The notes: a model not told the origin generated them from the letters alone. Positions 1-7,960 are shown, numbered from the stretch's first letter. The stretch is DNA of 64,000 bases from an uncultured Lentisphaeria bacterium (GCA_905197955.1 CAJKAR010000025.1:9394-73393); one strand, 5' to 3'. Numbers and translations are program-made.

Positions 1-446
1 AAGGACGACGCAGAATTCTCCACTGCGGCTGTCTGGATTCCAGAAAAGAGGGAATCCGGCAGGCTTTTGACCGACTCCCGAAAGGAGCCGCCGGAAACAT
101 CGAATCGCTTCACATTGAAAGTCACGGCGAGTTCGAAAACGGCTACCGCGAAGGCGCCCGCATCATGGCATCCGGAGCCGATGCGGTTCTCTTTGATACG
201 GACCGCATGGCGGCAGGGTTCCTGAAATATGCGGCAGAAGAGAGAATCGATGTTCCAGACAGAATCGCCGTAGTCGGTTTTGATGACGATATCGTTGCCA
301 GAATGTCCGTTCCGTCGCTCAGCACGGTGGCGCATCCGGTTTCCGAAATCAACTCCACGATTCTGGAAATCATAGAACGGAATCCCGAGGAAATCGTCCG
401 GAGGATTTTCCCGACCCGCTTCGTCCCGCGCGACAGTTCACGCTGA
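1..446 (+). CDS. LacI-family transcriptional regulator, C-terminal part
   Basis: The gene enters from the left edge (reading frame from base 3) and ends at the TGA at 444-446; about 147 codons are visible. The translated segment is the C-terminal lobe of a LacI/periplasmic-binding-type effector domain: a GYREGARIM stretch, the DAVLFDTDRMAAGF strand-helix, and the typical VPDRIAVVGFDDD and PSLSTVAHP segments near the end. The helix-turn-helix lies outside the window. It would be a sugar-responsive repressor; the target is unknown. Its last 9 bases overlap the 3' end of the convergent LacI gene at 438-1478. Family assignment is firm; function is inferred. Confidence 0.85.
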   Translation, partial: GRRRILHCGCLDSRKEGIRQAFDRLPKGAAGNIESLHIESHGEFENGYREGARIMASGADAVLFDTDRMAAGFLKYAAEERIDVPDRIAVVGFDDDIVARMSVPSLSTVAHPVSEINSTILEIIERNPEEIVRRIFPTRFVPRDSSR

Positions 447-1478
447 CCGATCCGTCGAACGCCGCCGGAGAATCCGCACGTTCCGTTCCATGGATTTCAG
501 CGGGGTTCCTTTTTTCAGATGATCCATCAGGATTTCGACCGCGCAGACTGCGCATTCCGCTGCCATCTGATCGAATGTCGTAAGAGGAATCTGACAGTAT
601 TCGGAAAGTTTGATGTTGTCGCCCCCCGTCAGCAGCAGATCTTCGGGAATGCGGATTCCGTGTTCAAGACAGTATTTTTCAATTCCGACGGCAGCCTCGT
701 CGCTGGCGCAGATCACTGCATCCGGCGACCAGGCAAGGATCTCCGGAGCCGCCCGGTAGGCGTTTCCCAGCACGGTCCCGGGCCCGGTGGAAAGGGGGAA
801 AAGCTTTGCTTCGCAAGAGGAGGATGAGGAATCCACAGCTTCCAGAAAACCCTCTTTCCGCTGGCAATAGCTGAATCCGTCGGAAGACATCAGCCCGGCC
901 AGACGCCTTGCCCCGAGCCGGATGCAGTCGCCCGCCAGCTCCCGGACGGCACTCTTCTGTTCCGAATACACGGAAGGATATCCTTCCACTTTATTGGTAA
1001 TCAGCAGGAACGGACAGCCCGCACGGCGCAGTTCCTCCAGAAAGATATCGCCTTCACCGGCGCCCCAGACGAGAAGTCCATCAATCTCATGGCGTTTGAA
1101 TATGTTAAGATATTCCCTGTTCTCGCGGAAACTCCTGTCGTTCATCAGCGGCAGACAGCGGCAGCCGTACCGGAACAGTTCGCGGCAGACATGAAAAAAC
1201 GATTTTGCCAGATTGTCATCCTCCAGCATGAATTCTCCCGCAGTCAGAAAACCGACGACCCCCGAATGCCCCGAAAACAGGCGCGACGCATGAATACTCG
1301 GCTGATAATCCAGTTCCGCGCAGACTTGCAGAATCCGTTTCCGGGTCGCTTCACTGATCCGGATTGTCCCGGATCGTCCCGCCAGCACCCGAGACACAGT
1401 CGAAGGCGAACACTCCGCCAGTTCCGCAATCTTCCGTATATTAATACTCTCTCCCATTCCCACCCGACAAACTTGCAC
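438..1478 (-). CDS. LacI-family transcriptional regulator
   Basis: 346-codon gene with an N-terminal LacI helix-turn-helix (NIRKIAELAECSPSTVSRVLAG) followed by a full effector-binding domain. The GTG at 1478 has a GGAG 11 bases upstream. An ATG at 1457, seven codons in, is an equally plausible start and gives the more usual short lead into the HTH. It is divergent from the ADP-ribosylglycohydrolase-family gene at 1687, and a perfect inverted repeat (1628-1640) lies just downstream of that gene's promoter. Local repression of the neighbour is therefore the likely job. The effector is not predictable from sequence. Confidence 0.9.
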   Translation of the reverse strand: MQVCRVGMGESINIRKIAELAECSPSTVSRVLAGRSGTIRISEATRKRILQVCAELDYQPSIHASRLFSGHSGVVGFLTAGEFMLEDDNLAKSFFHVCRELFRYGCRCLPLMNDRSFRENREYLNIFKRHEIDGLLVWGAGEGDIFLEELRRAGCPFLLITNKVEGYPSVYSEQKSAVRELAGDCIRLGARRLAGLMSSDGFSYCQRKEGFLEAVDSSSSSCEAKLFPLSTGPGTVLGNAYRAAPEILAWSPDAVICASDEAAVGIEKYCLEHGIRIPEDLLLTGGDNIKLSEYCQIPLTTFDQMAAECAVCAVEILMDHLKKGTPLKSMERNVRILRRRSTDRSA

Positions 1479-1589
1479 TGTTCATTCTTCTCCATCCGGA
1501 ACACTTTTTCCGGCGGACATTTTCCCCCTCTCAACGATCCCTTCCGGCAATCCCGGTCCCTCCGTTTTTGAAAATCTACATTCCCCCTG

Positions 1590-1618
1590 TTGACTTTTCA
1601 AGCGTACAAGAGTATAAT
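1590..1618 (+). promoter_or_regulatory. Sigma-70 promoter of the ADP-ribosylglycohydrolase-family gene
   Basis: TTGACT at 1590-1595, 17-base spacer, TATAAT at 1613-1618. It lies about 70 bases upstream of the ATG at 1687, which has a strong AAGGAGG ribosome site. Confidence 0.75.
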
Positions 1619-1627
1619 ATTTCTCAA

Positions 1628-1640
1628 TGCAACTGTTGCA
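1628..1640. promoter_or_regulatory. Palindromic operator candidate
   Basis: TGCAACTGTTGCA is a perfect inverted repeat (TGCAAC, central T, GTTGCA). It lies 10-22 bases past the -10 box, where a LacI-type repressor would block transcription. The divergent LacI gene is the obvious candidate to bind it. Binding is inferred. Confidence 0.6.
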
Positions 1641-1686
1641 GTGTATTGTTTCCGAAAACATTTTCTTATAAAAAAGGAGGATTCAG

Positions 1687-3138
1687 ATGAACGCGGAAGA
1701 ATTCCGGAAAAAGGTTCTGGGCGCATGGCTCGGAAAGGCGGTGGGAGGAACACTCGGACAGCCCTGGGAAGGAAGCAGCGGCCCGCTGGCGCTGACCTAC
1801 TACGATCCCGTTCCGACAACCATGATGCCGAATGACGATCTGGATCTTCAGATTCTCTGGGCATGCAAACTTGCCGGGGAATGGAACGGAGAAATCTCCC
1901 GGAAACGGTTCGGAGATGCATGGCAGAACTGTGTAGATTTTCCCTTTGATGAATATGGAGTGGCGATCCGGAATCTGAAGCTGGGAATCCCGGCGCCGCA
2001 GTCGGGACGCTATGACAACTGGTTCACCGATGGTCTCGGCTCGGCGATCCGCAGTGAAATCTGGGCATGCCTGGCCCCTGGAAATCCCGAACTCGCGGCG
2101 AAGTACGCCTATGAGGACGCATGTGTCGATCACGATGGCAACGGCATTTATGCGGAACAGTTTCTTTCCGCACTGGAAAGTCTGGCCTTTGAAGAAAGCA
2201 ATCTCGAAACTCTGATCCAGGCAGGTCTTTCCGTGATTCCTGCCGAGTCGAAACTTGCATCCGCCATCCGGGACACCGTTACATGGTGTGCGGAAACCAC
2301 CGACTTCACCACCATCCGTTCCCGCATTCTGGAAAAATACGGGAGTGCGAACTTTACGGATGTAAAGATGAATCTGCCCTTCATGGTTGCGGCGCTCCTG
2401 CTCGGGAAAGGCGATTTCGGCAAAAGTGTCTGCACGGCGGTCAACTTCGGGCAGGATACCGACTGCACCGGAGCGACGGTCGGAGCGATTCTCGGCATCA
2501 TGAATCCCGATTCCATTTCCGCGCACTGGCTGGCACCGATCGGACGAGCTCTTGTCGTCAGTCCGGAAATCCGCGGGATCACCCCGCCGCCGACTCTGGA
2601 TGAATTCACGGATCTGGTGATTGCGCTGAAGGAAAAGGTATTTCTTTCGGGAAGCGCGGATGCTCCCGTGGATCTCTCCCGGTATCGGATTCCGTTCCGG
2701 AAATCAGTTTTTTCGCCGTGGTTTGCGGGAGACTTCCGGAAGTTCCGTCCGGAAATCGCGGTTCCGGCGGAAGAGATCACGGTTCCTGGAAATCTGTTTG
2801 AACTGGACTTCACGGATCTGCCTGTGGATTCCCTGCTGATGATGGAAACGGAGTTCCAGCTTGCGGCGCCCCGGAAAGTCCGTCTTCTGGTGAATACATC
2901 CGCAAACATGCGGGTCTGGCTGGACGGAGAGTTCCGATTCGGACGGGAAAGCGGACCGATGGTTCCCGCCTTTCATCGCGCCCAGCTGAATCAGATCTGT
3001 GATCTGGAACTCGATGCGGGATCTCACACGCTGACCATGGGATTTGCGCCATCTTGCGACGAGATGAAAAAAACAGAGGTTCTGTTCGGTCTTTCCGATT
3101 CCCGGAATCACTGGCTGACGGATGTGTTCCGGAAATAA
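1687..3138 (+). CDS. ADP-ribosylglycohydrolase family protein with C-terminal beta-sandwich-like domain
   Basis: 483 codons. Residues 5-300 are an ADP-ribosylglycohydrolase-fold enzyme: KVLGAWLGKAVGGTLGQPWEG at the N-terminus, a metal-site NDDLDLQ at residues 49-55, and GQDTDCTGATVGAILG around residue 255 with the second Asp-Thr-Asp metal motif. Known relatives hydrolyse N- or O-linked ADP-ribose, but many bacterial members have unknown substrates. Residues 330-483 look like an all-beta accessory domain (VWLDGEFRFGRE, LDAGSHTLTMGF) reminiscent of glycosidase-associated sandwiches. There is no signal peptide, so it should be cytoplasmic. It is probably controlled by the divergent LacI gene. 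In this setting I infer a carbohydrate-related N-glycosidic substrate; that is not shown by the sequence. Confidence 0.85.
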   Translation: MNAEEFRKKVLGAWLGKAVGGTLGQPWEGSSGPLALTYYDPVPTTMMPNDDLDLQILWACKLAGEWNGEISRKRFGDAWQNCVDFPFDEYGVAIRNLKLGIPAPQSGRYDNWFTDGLGSAIRSEIWACLAPGNPELAAKYAYEDACVDHDGNGIYAEQFLSALESLAFEESNLETLIQAGLSVIPAESKLASAIRDTVTWCAETTDFTTIRSRILEKYGSANFTDVKMNLPFMVAALLLGKGDFGKSVCTAVNFGQDTDCTGATVGAILGIMNPDSISAHWLAPIGRALVVSPEIRGITPPPTLDEFTDLVIALKEKVFLSGSADAPVDLSRYRIPFRKSVFSPWFAGDFRKFRPEIAVPAEEITVPGNLFELDFTDLPVDSLLMMETEFQLAAPRKVRLLVNTSANMRVWLDGEFRFGRESGPMVPAFHRAQLNQICDLELDAGSHTLTMGFAPSCDEMKKTEVLFGLSDSRNHWLTDVFRK

Positions 3139-3145
3139 AACCGGC

Positions 3146-4033
3146 TTATTTCGCAAGAGTCAGAACTACGACCTCCGGCGGACAGCTGAAGCGGACGCGC
3201 AGCATGCTTGTCCCGATGCCGGAGGTGACGATCATTTTCTTCCCGGGAACTTCTTCGATCAGTCCATAAGCAAAGCGCTGTCCGTGGCGCGAAGGAATTC
3301 CCGGACGCCCGAGCAACGGCAGTTTCACCTGTCCCCCGTGCGTATGTCCCGCCACAAGCAGGATGGAATCCGAGACTATTTTCAGATAGTTGTCCGGATA
3401 GTGCATCATCACGATCAGCGGTTCTTCCGGCATCCGTTTGACAAAGCGCAAATGCGTTTGAGGTCTCGATTCCGCCAGTCCGGCAAGATGCAGCCGTTTT
3501 CCATCGCGTTCGAACGTGACGGCTCTGTTTTCCAGGACCCGGATTCCGTTTTCCTCCAGATACCGTCGGATTTTCCGGGAACCGATCCAGCGGTCATGAT
3601 TTCCGAATACAGCATACACCCCGTATTTGGCGTTCAGAGAGCGGAGCATGGGAAAGAATTTTTCCATCGGCATGGCATGAGATTCCTTCCGTCCGTTCAG
3701 GAAATCGCCGAGCAGAAGAATCAGATCGGCATTCTGGCGGTTTGCCAGCTCAACTGCCCGACGAATCAGCTTCTGATCCGCTTTGCTGCGACTGGCATGA
3801 AAATCGCTCATCAGGACAATTTTCAGCCCGTTCCATTCCTCGGGAAGTTCCGGGATATGCACGGTTCTCCGCACCAGAGTCAGCTTGGAAGGTCCGAAGA
3901 GAAATGCTTCCGCGGACAGCCATGCCCCGATCATGCAGAACAGAAGCAGCAGGATCAGCAACAGCTGCCGTTTCCGCATACGCATCGGCGTTTTTTTCTG
4001 AATCGGCTGTGGTGTGGGCTCTTCATTCATCAT
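3146..4033 (-). CDS. Membrane-anchored metallophosphoesterase (YkuE-like)
   Basis: 295 codons from the ATG at 4033, chosen because AAAGGA lies 7 bases upstream; the frame stays open to 4090 without a ribosome site. One N-terminal membrane anchor (about residues 20-38, Leu/Ile-rich after a basic RMRKRQ) is followed by the calcineurin-like core: MSDFHASR, GDFLNG, FGNHDRW, MMHYPDN and AGHTHGGQVKLPLLG. These supply the Asp, His and Asn ligands of the two-metal site. Related proteins such as B. subtilis YkuE act on cell-envelope phosphoesters. The 3' end is 7 bases from the convergent gene at 3138. The substrate is unknown. Confidence 0.9.
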   Translation of the reverse strand: MMNEEPTPQPIQKKTPMRMRKRQLLLILLLLFCMIGAWLSAEAFLFGPSKLTLVRRTVHIPELPEEWNGLKIVLMSDFHASRSKADQKLIRRAVELANRQNADLILLLGDFLNGRKESHAMPMEKFFPMLRSLNAKYGVYAVFGNHDRWIGSRKIRRYLEENGIRVLENRAVTFERDGKRLHLAGLAESRPQTHLRFVKRMPEEPLIVMMHYPDNYLKIVSDSILLVAGHTHGGQVKLPLLGRPGIPSRHGQRFAYGLIEEVPGKKMIVTSGIGTSMLRVRFSCPPEVVVLTLAK

Positions 4034-4119
4034 CCGGATTTCCTTTGTCGTGGGAGTCGATACCATAGCACAAAAATGGAATTCCGGCAAGAGATGATCT
4101 GGGATTTTTCAGCAGGGCC

Positions 4120-4740
4120 TTACTCTTTCAAGGAAATATCGCCTTGTGTCCCGGGAAACTCCGTTTCGTCCAGGACCAGGGAACCCGCCAGCTGTTTGAA
4201 AAGCTGTTCCGGAGTTTTCGCAACTTTCAGCAGATTTCGATCCCCGGGACTCGTGAGCCCCAGTTGAACACTCTGCTCGACCAGCGCCAGAATCGGATCA
4301 TAATATCCGCAGATATTCAGAAGACCGACCGGATGCTTGTGACCCGTTTTCATCTTCCGGAGAGCCAGAGCATCAAAAAGCTCATCCCAGGTTCCGAAAC
4401 TGCCCGGCAGAGCGACAACCGCATCCGCCCGTCTCAGCATCTCCGCCTTCCGCTCCGCAAGATTGCAAGTTGTAATGCATTCACTCAGATTCGAATGTCT
4501 GAGTTTCTCCGGCAGCGCGGCGGAAAATACTCCTTCCACACGGCCTCCGTTTTCCAGAACCGTATCCGCAAGAAGTTTCATCAGTCCGACATTGCTGCCG
4601 CCGTAGACCAGAGTCATTCCGTGCTCCGCAAGGTACCGCCCAAACGCAATGACAGCTTCCGCATATTCCGGAGAGTTCGGCTCCCGTGAGGCACAGTAGA
4701 CCGCAACCGATCGAATTCTCTTTAATTTTTCCTGCTTCAT
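4120..4740 (-). CDS. LOG-family (TIGR00730-type) Rossmann-fold protein
   Basis: 206 codons. It shows the family's signature segments: VAVYCASREP at the N-terminus, YGGSNVGLM, and PGSFGTWDELFDAL, corresponding to the PGGxGTxxE nucleotide site with the second Gly replaced by Ser. Characterised members are nucleoside 5'-monophosphate phosphoribohydrolases (LOG type) that release a base from an NMP. The start codon overlaps the stop of the upstream phosphatase-like gene (ATGA at 4737-4740), indicating translational coupling. The Gly-to-Ser change in the motif is unusual and could alter substrate choice. Confidence 0.88.
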   Translation of the reverse strand: MKQEKLKRIRSVAVYCASREPNSPEYAEAVIAFGRYLAEHGMTLVYGGSNVGLMKLLADTVLENGGRVEGVFSAALPEKLRHSNLSECITTCNLAERKAEMLRRADAVVALPGSFGTWDELFDALALRKMKTGHKHPVGLLNICGYYDPILALVEQSVQLGLTSPGDRNLLKVAKTPEQLFKQLAGSLVLDETEFPGTQGDISLKE

Positions 4741-5249
4741 AAATTTCCTCTGCTGAAAACCGAAGATCCATCCTTCTCCCAGAGAACCTCTCTCAAAATC
4801 CGGCGAACCAGCGGATTGCCGCAGATCTGCCGGTTGTACGTCCGAAAAAAGACAAAATCCTGCTCGTTGATTTCCCGATAACGGTTGAAATAATCGTTCA
4901 GAACCTCGCCGACCGCCCCGGAACGACTGATCCCGGCGGCACAGTTAATATATAAAGCCCGTCCCGTATCAATACGCTTGATGAACTCGGCAATCCTGCG
5001 GGCAATGGATTCATCAAAAAGGATCAGAGTGCCATCGGGATCGGTCGTTGCATCATCAAAACACAATTTCAAGATATGCTCTCCGTTCACGGGGACCGCA
5101 CAATCGGCATCCGTCTGAAATGAGTTCCGGATCGTAATGAAATTGTTCTCCTGCCAGAAATCCGAATCCGGCTGTTCGTAAAAAGAGACCGGATCACCGA
5201 ACCGGCTGTGTTCACGGAACCAGACCTGTCCCACAACCCGTATTTTCAT
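4737..5249 (-). CDS. Dual-specificity/tyrosine phosphatase-like protein
   Basis: 170 codons with ribosome site GGGAG before the ATG at 5249. Residues 103-110 read CAAGISRS, the CX5R(S/T) P-loop of cysteine phosphatases: Cys103 is the nucleophile and Arg109 the phosphate binder. The position before Cys is Asn instead of the usual His. An acidic loop (LCFDDATTDPDG, about residues 62-73) may supply the general acid. It is coupled by a 4-base overlap to the LOG-family gene downstream. Substrate class (protein, nucleotide or lipid) cannot be told from sequence. Confidence 0.8.
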   Translation of the reverse strand: MKIRVVGQVWFREHSRFGDPVSFYEQPDSDFWQENNFITIRNSFQTDADCAVPVNGEHILKLCFDDATTDPDGTLILFDESIARRIAEFIKRIDTGRALYINCAAGISRSGAVGEVLNDYFNRYREINEQDFVFFRTYNRQICGNPLVRRILREVLWEKDGSSVFSRGNL

Positions 5250-5331
5250 GCCATTCTCCCTTCCTGACCTGAGGATAGAATAGCATGGATTCTCTGGAAT
5301 TTCAAACAGATCCCACTTTCAATATCCGGGC

Positions 5332-5366
5332 AAAAAAAAAAGGAAAGAGGCGGAAACCTCTTTCCT
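5332..5366 (-). terminator. Intrinsic terminator of the hibernation factor gene
   Basis: A perfect 9-bp stem (5342-5350 with 5357-5365, loop CGGAAA) is followed on the minus strand by a run of ten Ts. It lies 24 bases past the stop at 5390. Confidence 0.9.
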
Positions 5367-5389
5367 CAAACCAGTCAGCAAAACAGAAC

Positions 5390-5734
5390 TCAGGCTTTTT
5401 CCTCCGCGGCGGGTTCTTCCGTGCGGATGTTTTCGCGATCTCTGTGATCCTGCTTCTTTTCAAGATACTTGCGGGCCTGAACGCCGGCTTTGTCGAGAGC
5501 ATCCACAATCGACTTGTTCATATCGCCGAGAGTCTCGGCGGAAGCGGACACCAGATAATTCTTAATGGCGACAACCGCATCCGCTTTGTGTACGTTCTTC
5601 TGAATATCCAGAACAATCCGGACGCTTGATATTTTGAGAGACAGGTCATCAAAAGCCGCGTGAGTTGCGTTTTCTGCTGTGACTTTAAGAGCTTCGCTCA
5701 GATCAAAATGGCGGGCGCTGACAATGATATCCAT
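5390..5734 (-). CDS. hpf: Ribosome hibernation-promoting factor, short HPF/RaiA family
   Basis: 114 codons, ribosome site AAGGAG before the ATG at 5734. The protein starts MDIIVSARHFDLSEALK and has the beta-alpha-beta-beta-beta-alpha HPF/YfiA fold pattern, with VRIVLDIQKNVHKADAVV in the central sheet. An acidic, charged tail (from about residue 90) replaces the C-terminal dimerisation domain of long HPFs, so this is a short form. The family binds the 30S decoding site and stores ribosomes in stationary phase. It is monocistronic with its own terminator. Confidence 0.9.
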   Translation of the reverse strand: MDIIVSARHFDLSEALKVTAENATHAAFDDLSLKISSVRIVLDIQKNVHKADAVVAIKNYLVSASAETLGDMNKSIVDALDKAGVQARKYLEKKQDHRDRENIRTEEPAAEEKA

Positions 5735-6087
5735 AGTAGCATCTCCTTATTTTAATAGTTTGACGAAATCGCCGCTTGCAAATTTCCGGCGGTTCCGCCT
5801 TTCTCTCAAACCGGCTCGACTTGACACCGATTTCCGCTTTTGTCAACAGTATAGACGTGAATACGCACGATTCAAGTCTCAAAACAAATAAAAAGCAAAA
5901 TAAAATTCAAATTTTTCCATTCCAGCGTTAAAATCCGAAAAAAGCCGGCAAAATATTTGACAATCATGAGAAATATGCTATATTCTTCAATTCTCATCGT
6001 GTTGAGAAAGCATTCCAACCGCCCCTGACTGCTTGACGCGGAGGAATGCTGCTAGATCCAATCAACTGTAAATCGAAAGGAAACGGG
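5735..6087. other. Intergenic region between hpf and rpsD
   Basis: 353 bases. It contains an AT-rich stretch and the rpsD promoter at 5957-5984. A TTGACA/TGTCAA inverted repeat begins at 5821. No gene is seen. Confidence 0.6.
5957..5984 (+). promoter_or_regulatory. Sigma-70 promoter of rpsD
   Basis: TTGACA at 5957-5962, 16-base spacer, TATATT at 5979-5984, preceded by an A/T-rich stretch (about 5885-5925) that may act as an UP element. The leader to the ATG at 6088 is about 100 bases. Confidence 0.7.
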
Positions 6088-6690
6088 ATGAAACAAGCTC
6101 AAGCCAAACACAAACTTTGCAGACGCCTCGGCTACTGCGTCTGGAACATGCCGAAGTGCCCGAGCGCAAAAAGACCTTATGCCGCCGGACTTCAGGGCAA
6201 AAATGCCAAGAAGAAAAAACTCTCCACCTACGGCATCATGATGCAGGAAAAGCAGAAACTCAAAGCTCACTACGCTTTGACCGAAAGCCAGCTGCGCAAT
6301 ATCTTCCTCGTTGCAAAACGCAAAGAGGGAAGAACAAACGAAATCCTGATGCAGCACATCGAACTCAGACTCGATGCGGCGGTTTATCATTCCGGATTCG
6401 CTCCCACGATTTTCGCTGCAAAGCAGTTCGTTTCCCACAGACATATTCTCGTTGACGGCAAGATCGTTGACCGTCCTTCTTACAGACTGAAACCGGGACA
6501 GGTTCTCACCATCAACGCGGAAAAATCTCCGAAGATCGCCGAGATCGCCCGCGATGTCAACTCCACGATCCCCCCGTATTTCGAGACCAACAAGGAACAG
6601 CTCAAGGTCACAGTTCTCCGCGAACCCATGATCGAAGAGATTCCGGTCCAGGTCGAAGCAATGCGCGTCGTCGAGTACTACGCTCGGTAA
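6088..6690 (+). CDS. rpsD: 30S ribosomal protein S4
   Basis: 200 codons from the ATG at 6088, which has AAAGGA upstream; the frame is open 14 codons further 5' but without a ribosome site. Family landmarks are KLCRRLGYCVW at the N-terminus, the KKKKLSTYGIMMQEKQKLKAHYALTE helix region (read in pieces), and an S4 RNA-binding domain (ELRLDAAVYHSGFA, FVSHRHILVDGKIV, YRLKPGQVL). S4 nucleates 30S assembly and in many bacteria represses its own operon. Here it is a stand-alone gene with its own promoter and terminator instead of part of an alpha operon. Cysteines at residues 11, 18 and 25 could form part of a zinc site like that of some S4 proteins. Confidence 0.95.
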   Translation: MKQAQAKHKLCRRLGYCVWNMPKCPSAKRPYAAGLQGKNAKKKKLSTYGIMMQEKQKLKAHYALTESQLRNIFLVAKRKEGRTNEILMQHIELRLDAAVYHSGFAPTIFAAKQFVSHRHILVDGKIVDRPSYRLKPGQVLTINAEKSPKIAEIARDVNSTIPPYFETNKEQLKVTVLREPMIEEIPVQVEAMRVVEYYAR

Positions 6691-6713
6691 TCGTTTCTGT
6701 CCAAGGACATACC

Positions 6714-6748
6714 AAAATCCCGCATTCATCCGATGCGGGATTTTTTTT
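6714..6748 (+). terminator. Intrinsic terminator of rpsD
   Basis: A 10-bp perfect stem (6716-6725 with 6733-6742) with a 7-base loop is followed by an uninterrupted T run to 6748. Confidence 0.92.
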
Positions 6749-6919
6749 ATCGAAAAAAAGCCCCCGCAGCGATTCCTTTCGCGATACTGCAGATTCCTTC
6801 TGTAATTTTCCAAATACCAATTCCAGACAGAAGGAATGGATCCCGTTTTTTGAAAAAACTAAGAAAAACGGAACGATTCTCTTCTGTCCGAGCCGGATGT
6901 CTTTCAAAGAGAAAGAGAG

Positions 6920-7228
6920 TTATTCCCCCTGTTTTTTATCAACAATTCCAAAACATTTCCTGCAAGGACGATAATTTTTTCTACCTTTTACAAAACGACC
7001 CTTTGTCTTTTGATAATAGATGCAGCCTTCTTTATGAATTCTTCCTGTGCTTTCCGTCAGCCAGTACTGCCCGGTATCAGAGGAACGATTCCACCAGACA
7101 TAGAAACAGCCCGCGACCGCCAGAATAATGATTGCGATCGCGAGCCATTTCAAGTTGATGATGAAGTTCTGACTGATGGGCTGCTCGACATTGCCATCGA
7201 CTTTGATGTTGCAGATCTTGAATTTCAC
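6920..7228 (-). CDS. Small single-span membrane protein with His/Cys cluster
   Basis: 102 codons, GTG start at 7228 with a strong AAAGGAGG site. One membrane helix (about residues 27-46, WLAIAIIILAVAGCFYVWW) is followed by a polar domain with STGRIHKEGCIYY and YRPCRKCFG. One His and three Cys in this spacing suggest a small zinc-binding fold; I do not recognise a named function. The gene follows the HTH gene at 7287-7739 on the same strand and is probably cotranscribed. An inverted repeat (7228-7258) folds around its ribosome site and start codon. Confidence 0.65.
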   Translation of the reverse strand: MKFKICNIKVDGNVEQPISQNFIINLKWLAIAIIILAVAGCFYVWWNRSSDTGQYWLTESTGRIHKEGCIYYQKTKGRFVKGRKNYRPCRKCFGIVDKKQGE

Positions 7229-7258
7229 GGTAACCTCCTTTTGGTTGTTGGGTTACCG
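7228..7258 (-). promoter_or_regulatory. Hairpin enclosing the Shine-Dalgarno of the 6920-7228 gene
   Basis: CGGTAACC (7228-7235) and GGTTACCG (7251-7258) are perfect complements separated by 15 bases. On the transcript the AAAGGAG core is in the loop and stem edge, and the first base of the GTG start is the last paired base. Folding would limit ribosome access. Function is inferred. Confidence 0.5.
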
Positions 7259-7286
7259 GAAATAATCGTGAATCGGGGAGTGAAAG

Positions 7287-7739
7287 TTATTTCTGTTCGT
7301 CAAGGAAGTCGAGGAACTTCAGCTTCTCTTCAGCGGTAAAACGGGAATCTTTACGGAGGTTCCGGGCTAGCTGGACAGGGTCCAGGCCGGAAGATTCCTG
7401 CTGCGCCTCACGGACAGGAGGAGTGTTCTGGGAAATTGATTTCAATGGACTGTTTTTCTGGTTCTGCAAAATCATTCCGGAGACATGACCGCCAACTTCA
7501 ATCGTATTCATTTTTATCTTATTTTTTTCCGGATATTCCTCCTGAAAAAAATAGATTTTCATCTCTGGAAAAAGACGGAAAAAAGTGGAAAGATCCAGTT
7601 TCTCAAATTGTGTTTTCCCGCTTCTCAGCCGATTGACAATCGAATAGGATATGCCGACTTTTTCCGCATAGCGGTTCAGATTGTATTCTTTTTCGACCGC
7701 TTTTGCAAAAGCTTCTTTTGTTTTCTCAATCCACCCCAT
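7287..7739 (-). CDS. Helix-turn-helix (XRE-like) DNA-binding protein, probable repressor
   Basis: 150 codons, ribosome site GGAG 9 bases before the ATG at 7739. The N-terminal half carries an HTH of the Cro/C1 type (NLNRYAEKVGISYSIVNRLRSGKTQFEKL). The C-terminal part has a charged helix (ARNLRKDSRF, EEKLKFLDFLDEQK) that may dimerise. It is divergent from another HTH gene at 8005. The shared intergenic region has two TATGCT-N4-AGCATA palindromes, one placed inside the other gene's promoter, and a half-site over its own -10 box. It is therefore a likely self-limiting repressor, reminiscent of phage immunity regions. The ligand or induction signal is unknown. Confidence 0.75.
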   Translation of the reverse strand: MGWIEKTKEAFAKAVEKEYNLNRYAEKVGISYSIVNRLRSGKTQFEKLDLSTFFRLFPEMKIYFFQEEYPEKNKIKMNTIEVGGHVSGMILQNQKNSPLKSISQNTPPVREAQQESSGLDPVQLARNLRKDSRFTAEEKLKFLDFLDEQK

Positions 7740-7778
7740 AACAGAACTCTCCAGAATAAAAACGCTTTGTTTCCGGAA

Positions 7779-7806
7779 AATATATGCTGTCTGGAGAAAA
7801 AATCAA
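7779..7806 (-). promoter_or_regulatory. Promoter of the XRE-like gene
   Basis: Read on the minus strand: TTGATT (7801-7806), 16-base spacer, TATATT (7779-7784). A TATGCT operator half-site (7783-7788) overlaps the -10 box, suggesting autoregulation. Confidence 0.55.
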
Positions 7807-7824
7807 TTTTTTTTGGAATACCTC

Positions 7825-7853
7825 TTGACTTTTTATGCTTTATAGCATATAAT
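7825..7853 (+). promoter_or_regulatory. Sigma-70 promoter with embedded operator O1
   Basis: TTGACT (7825-7830), 17-base spacer, TATAAT (7848-7853), driving the gene at 8005. The palindrome TATGCTTTATAGCATA (7834-7849) fills the spacer and the first two -10 bases, so an occupied operator would exclude RNA polymerase. Confidence 0.75.
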
Positions 7854-7960
7854 ATCCAACAGAACAGCATCTTTTCTAAAGAATCATTTTTCTATATTCT
7901 TAATAGAAGAAAAAGAAAAATAACTCTTTTAGCGAAAAGGTGTTTTTTTTGCAGAAAAAC

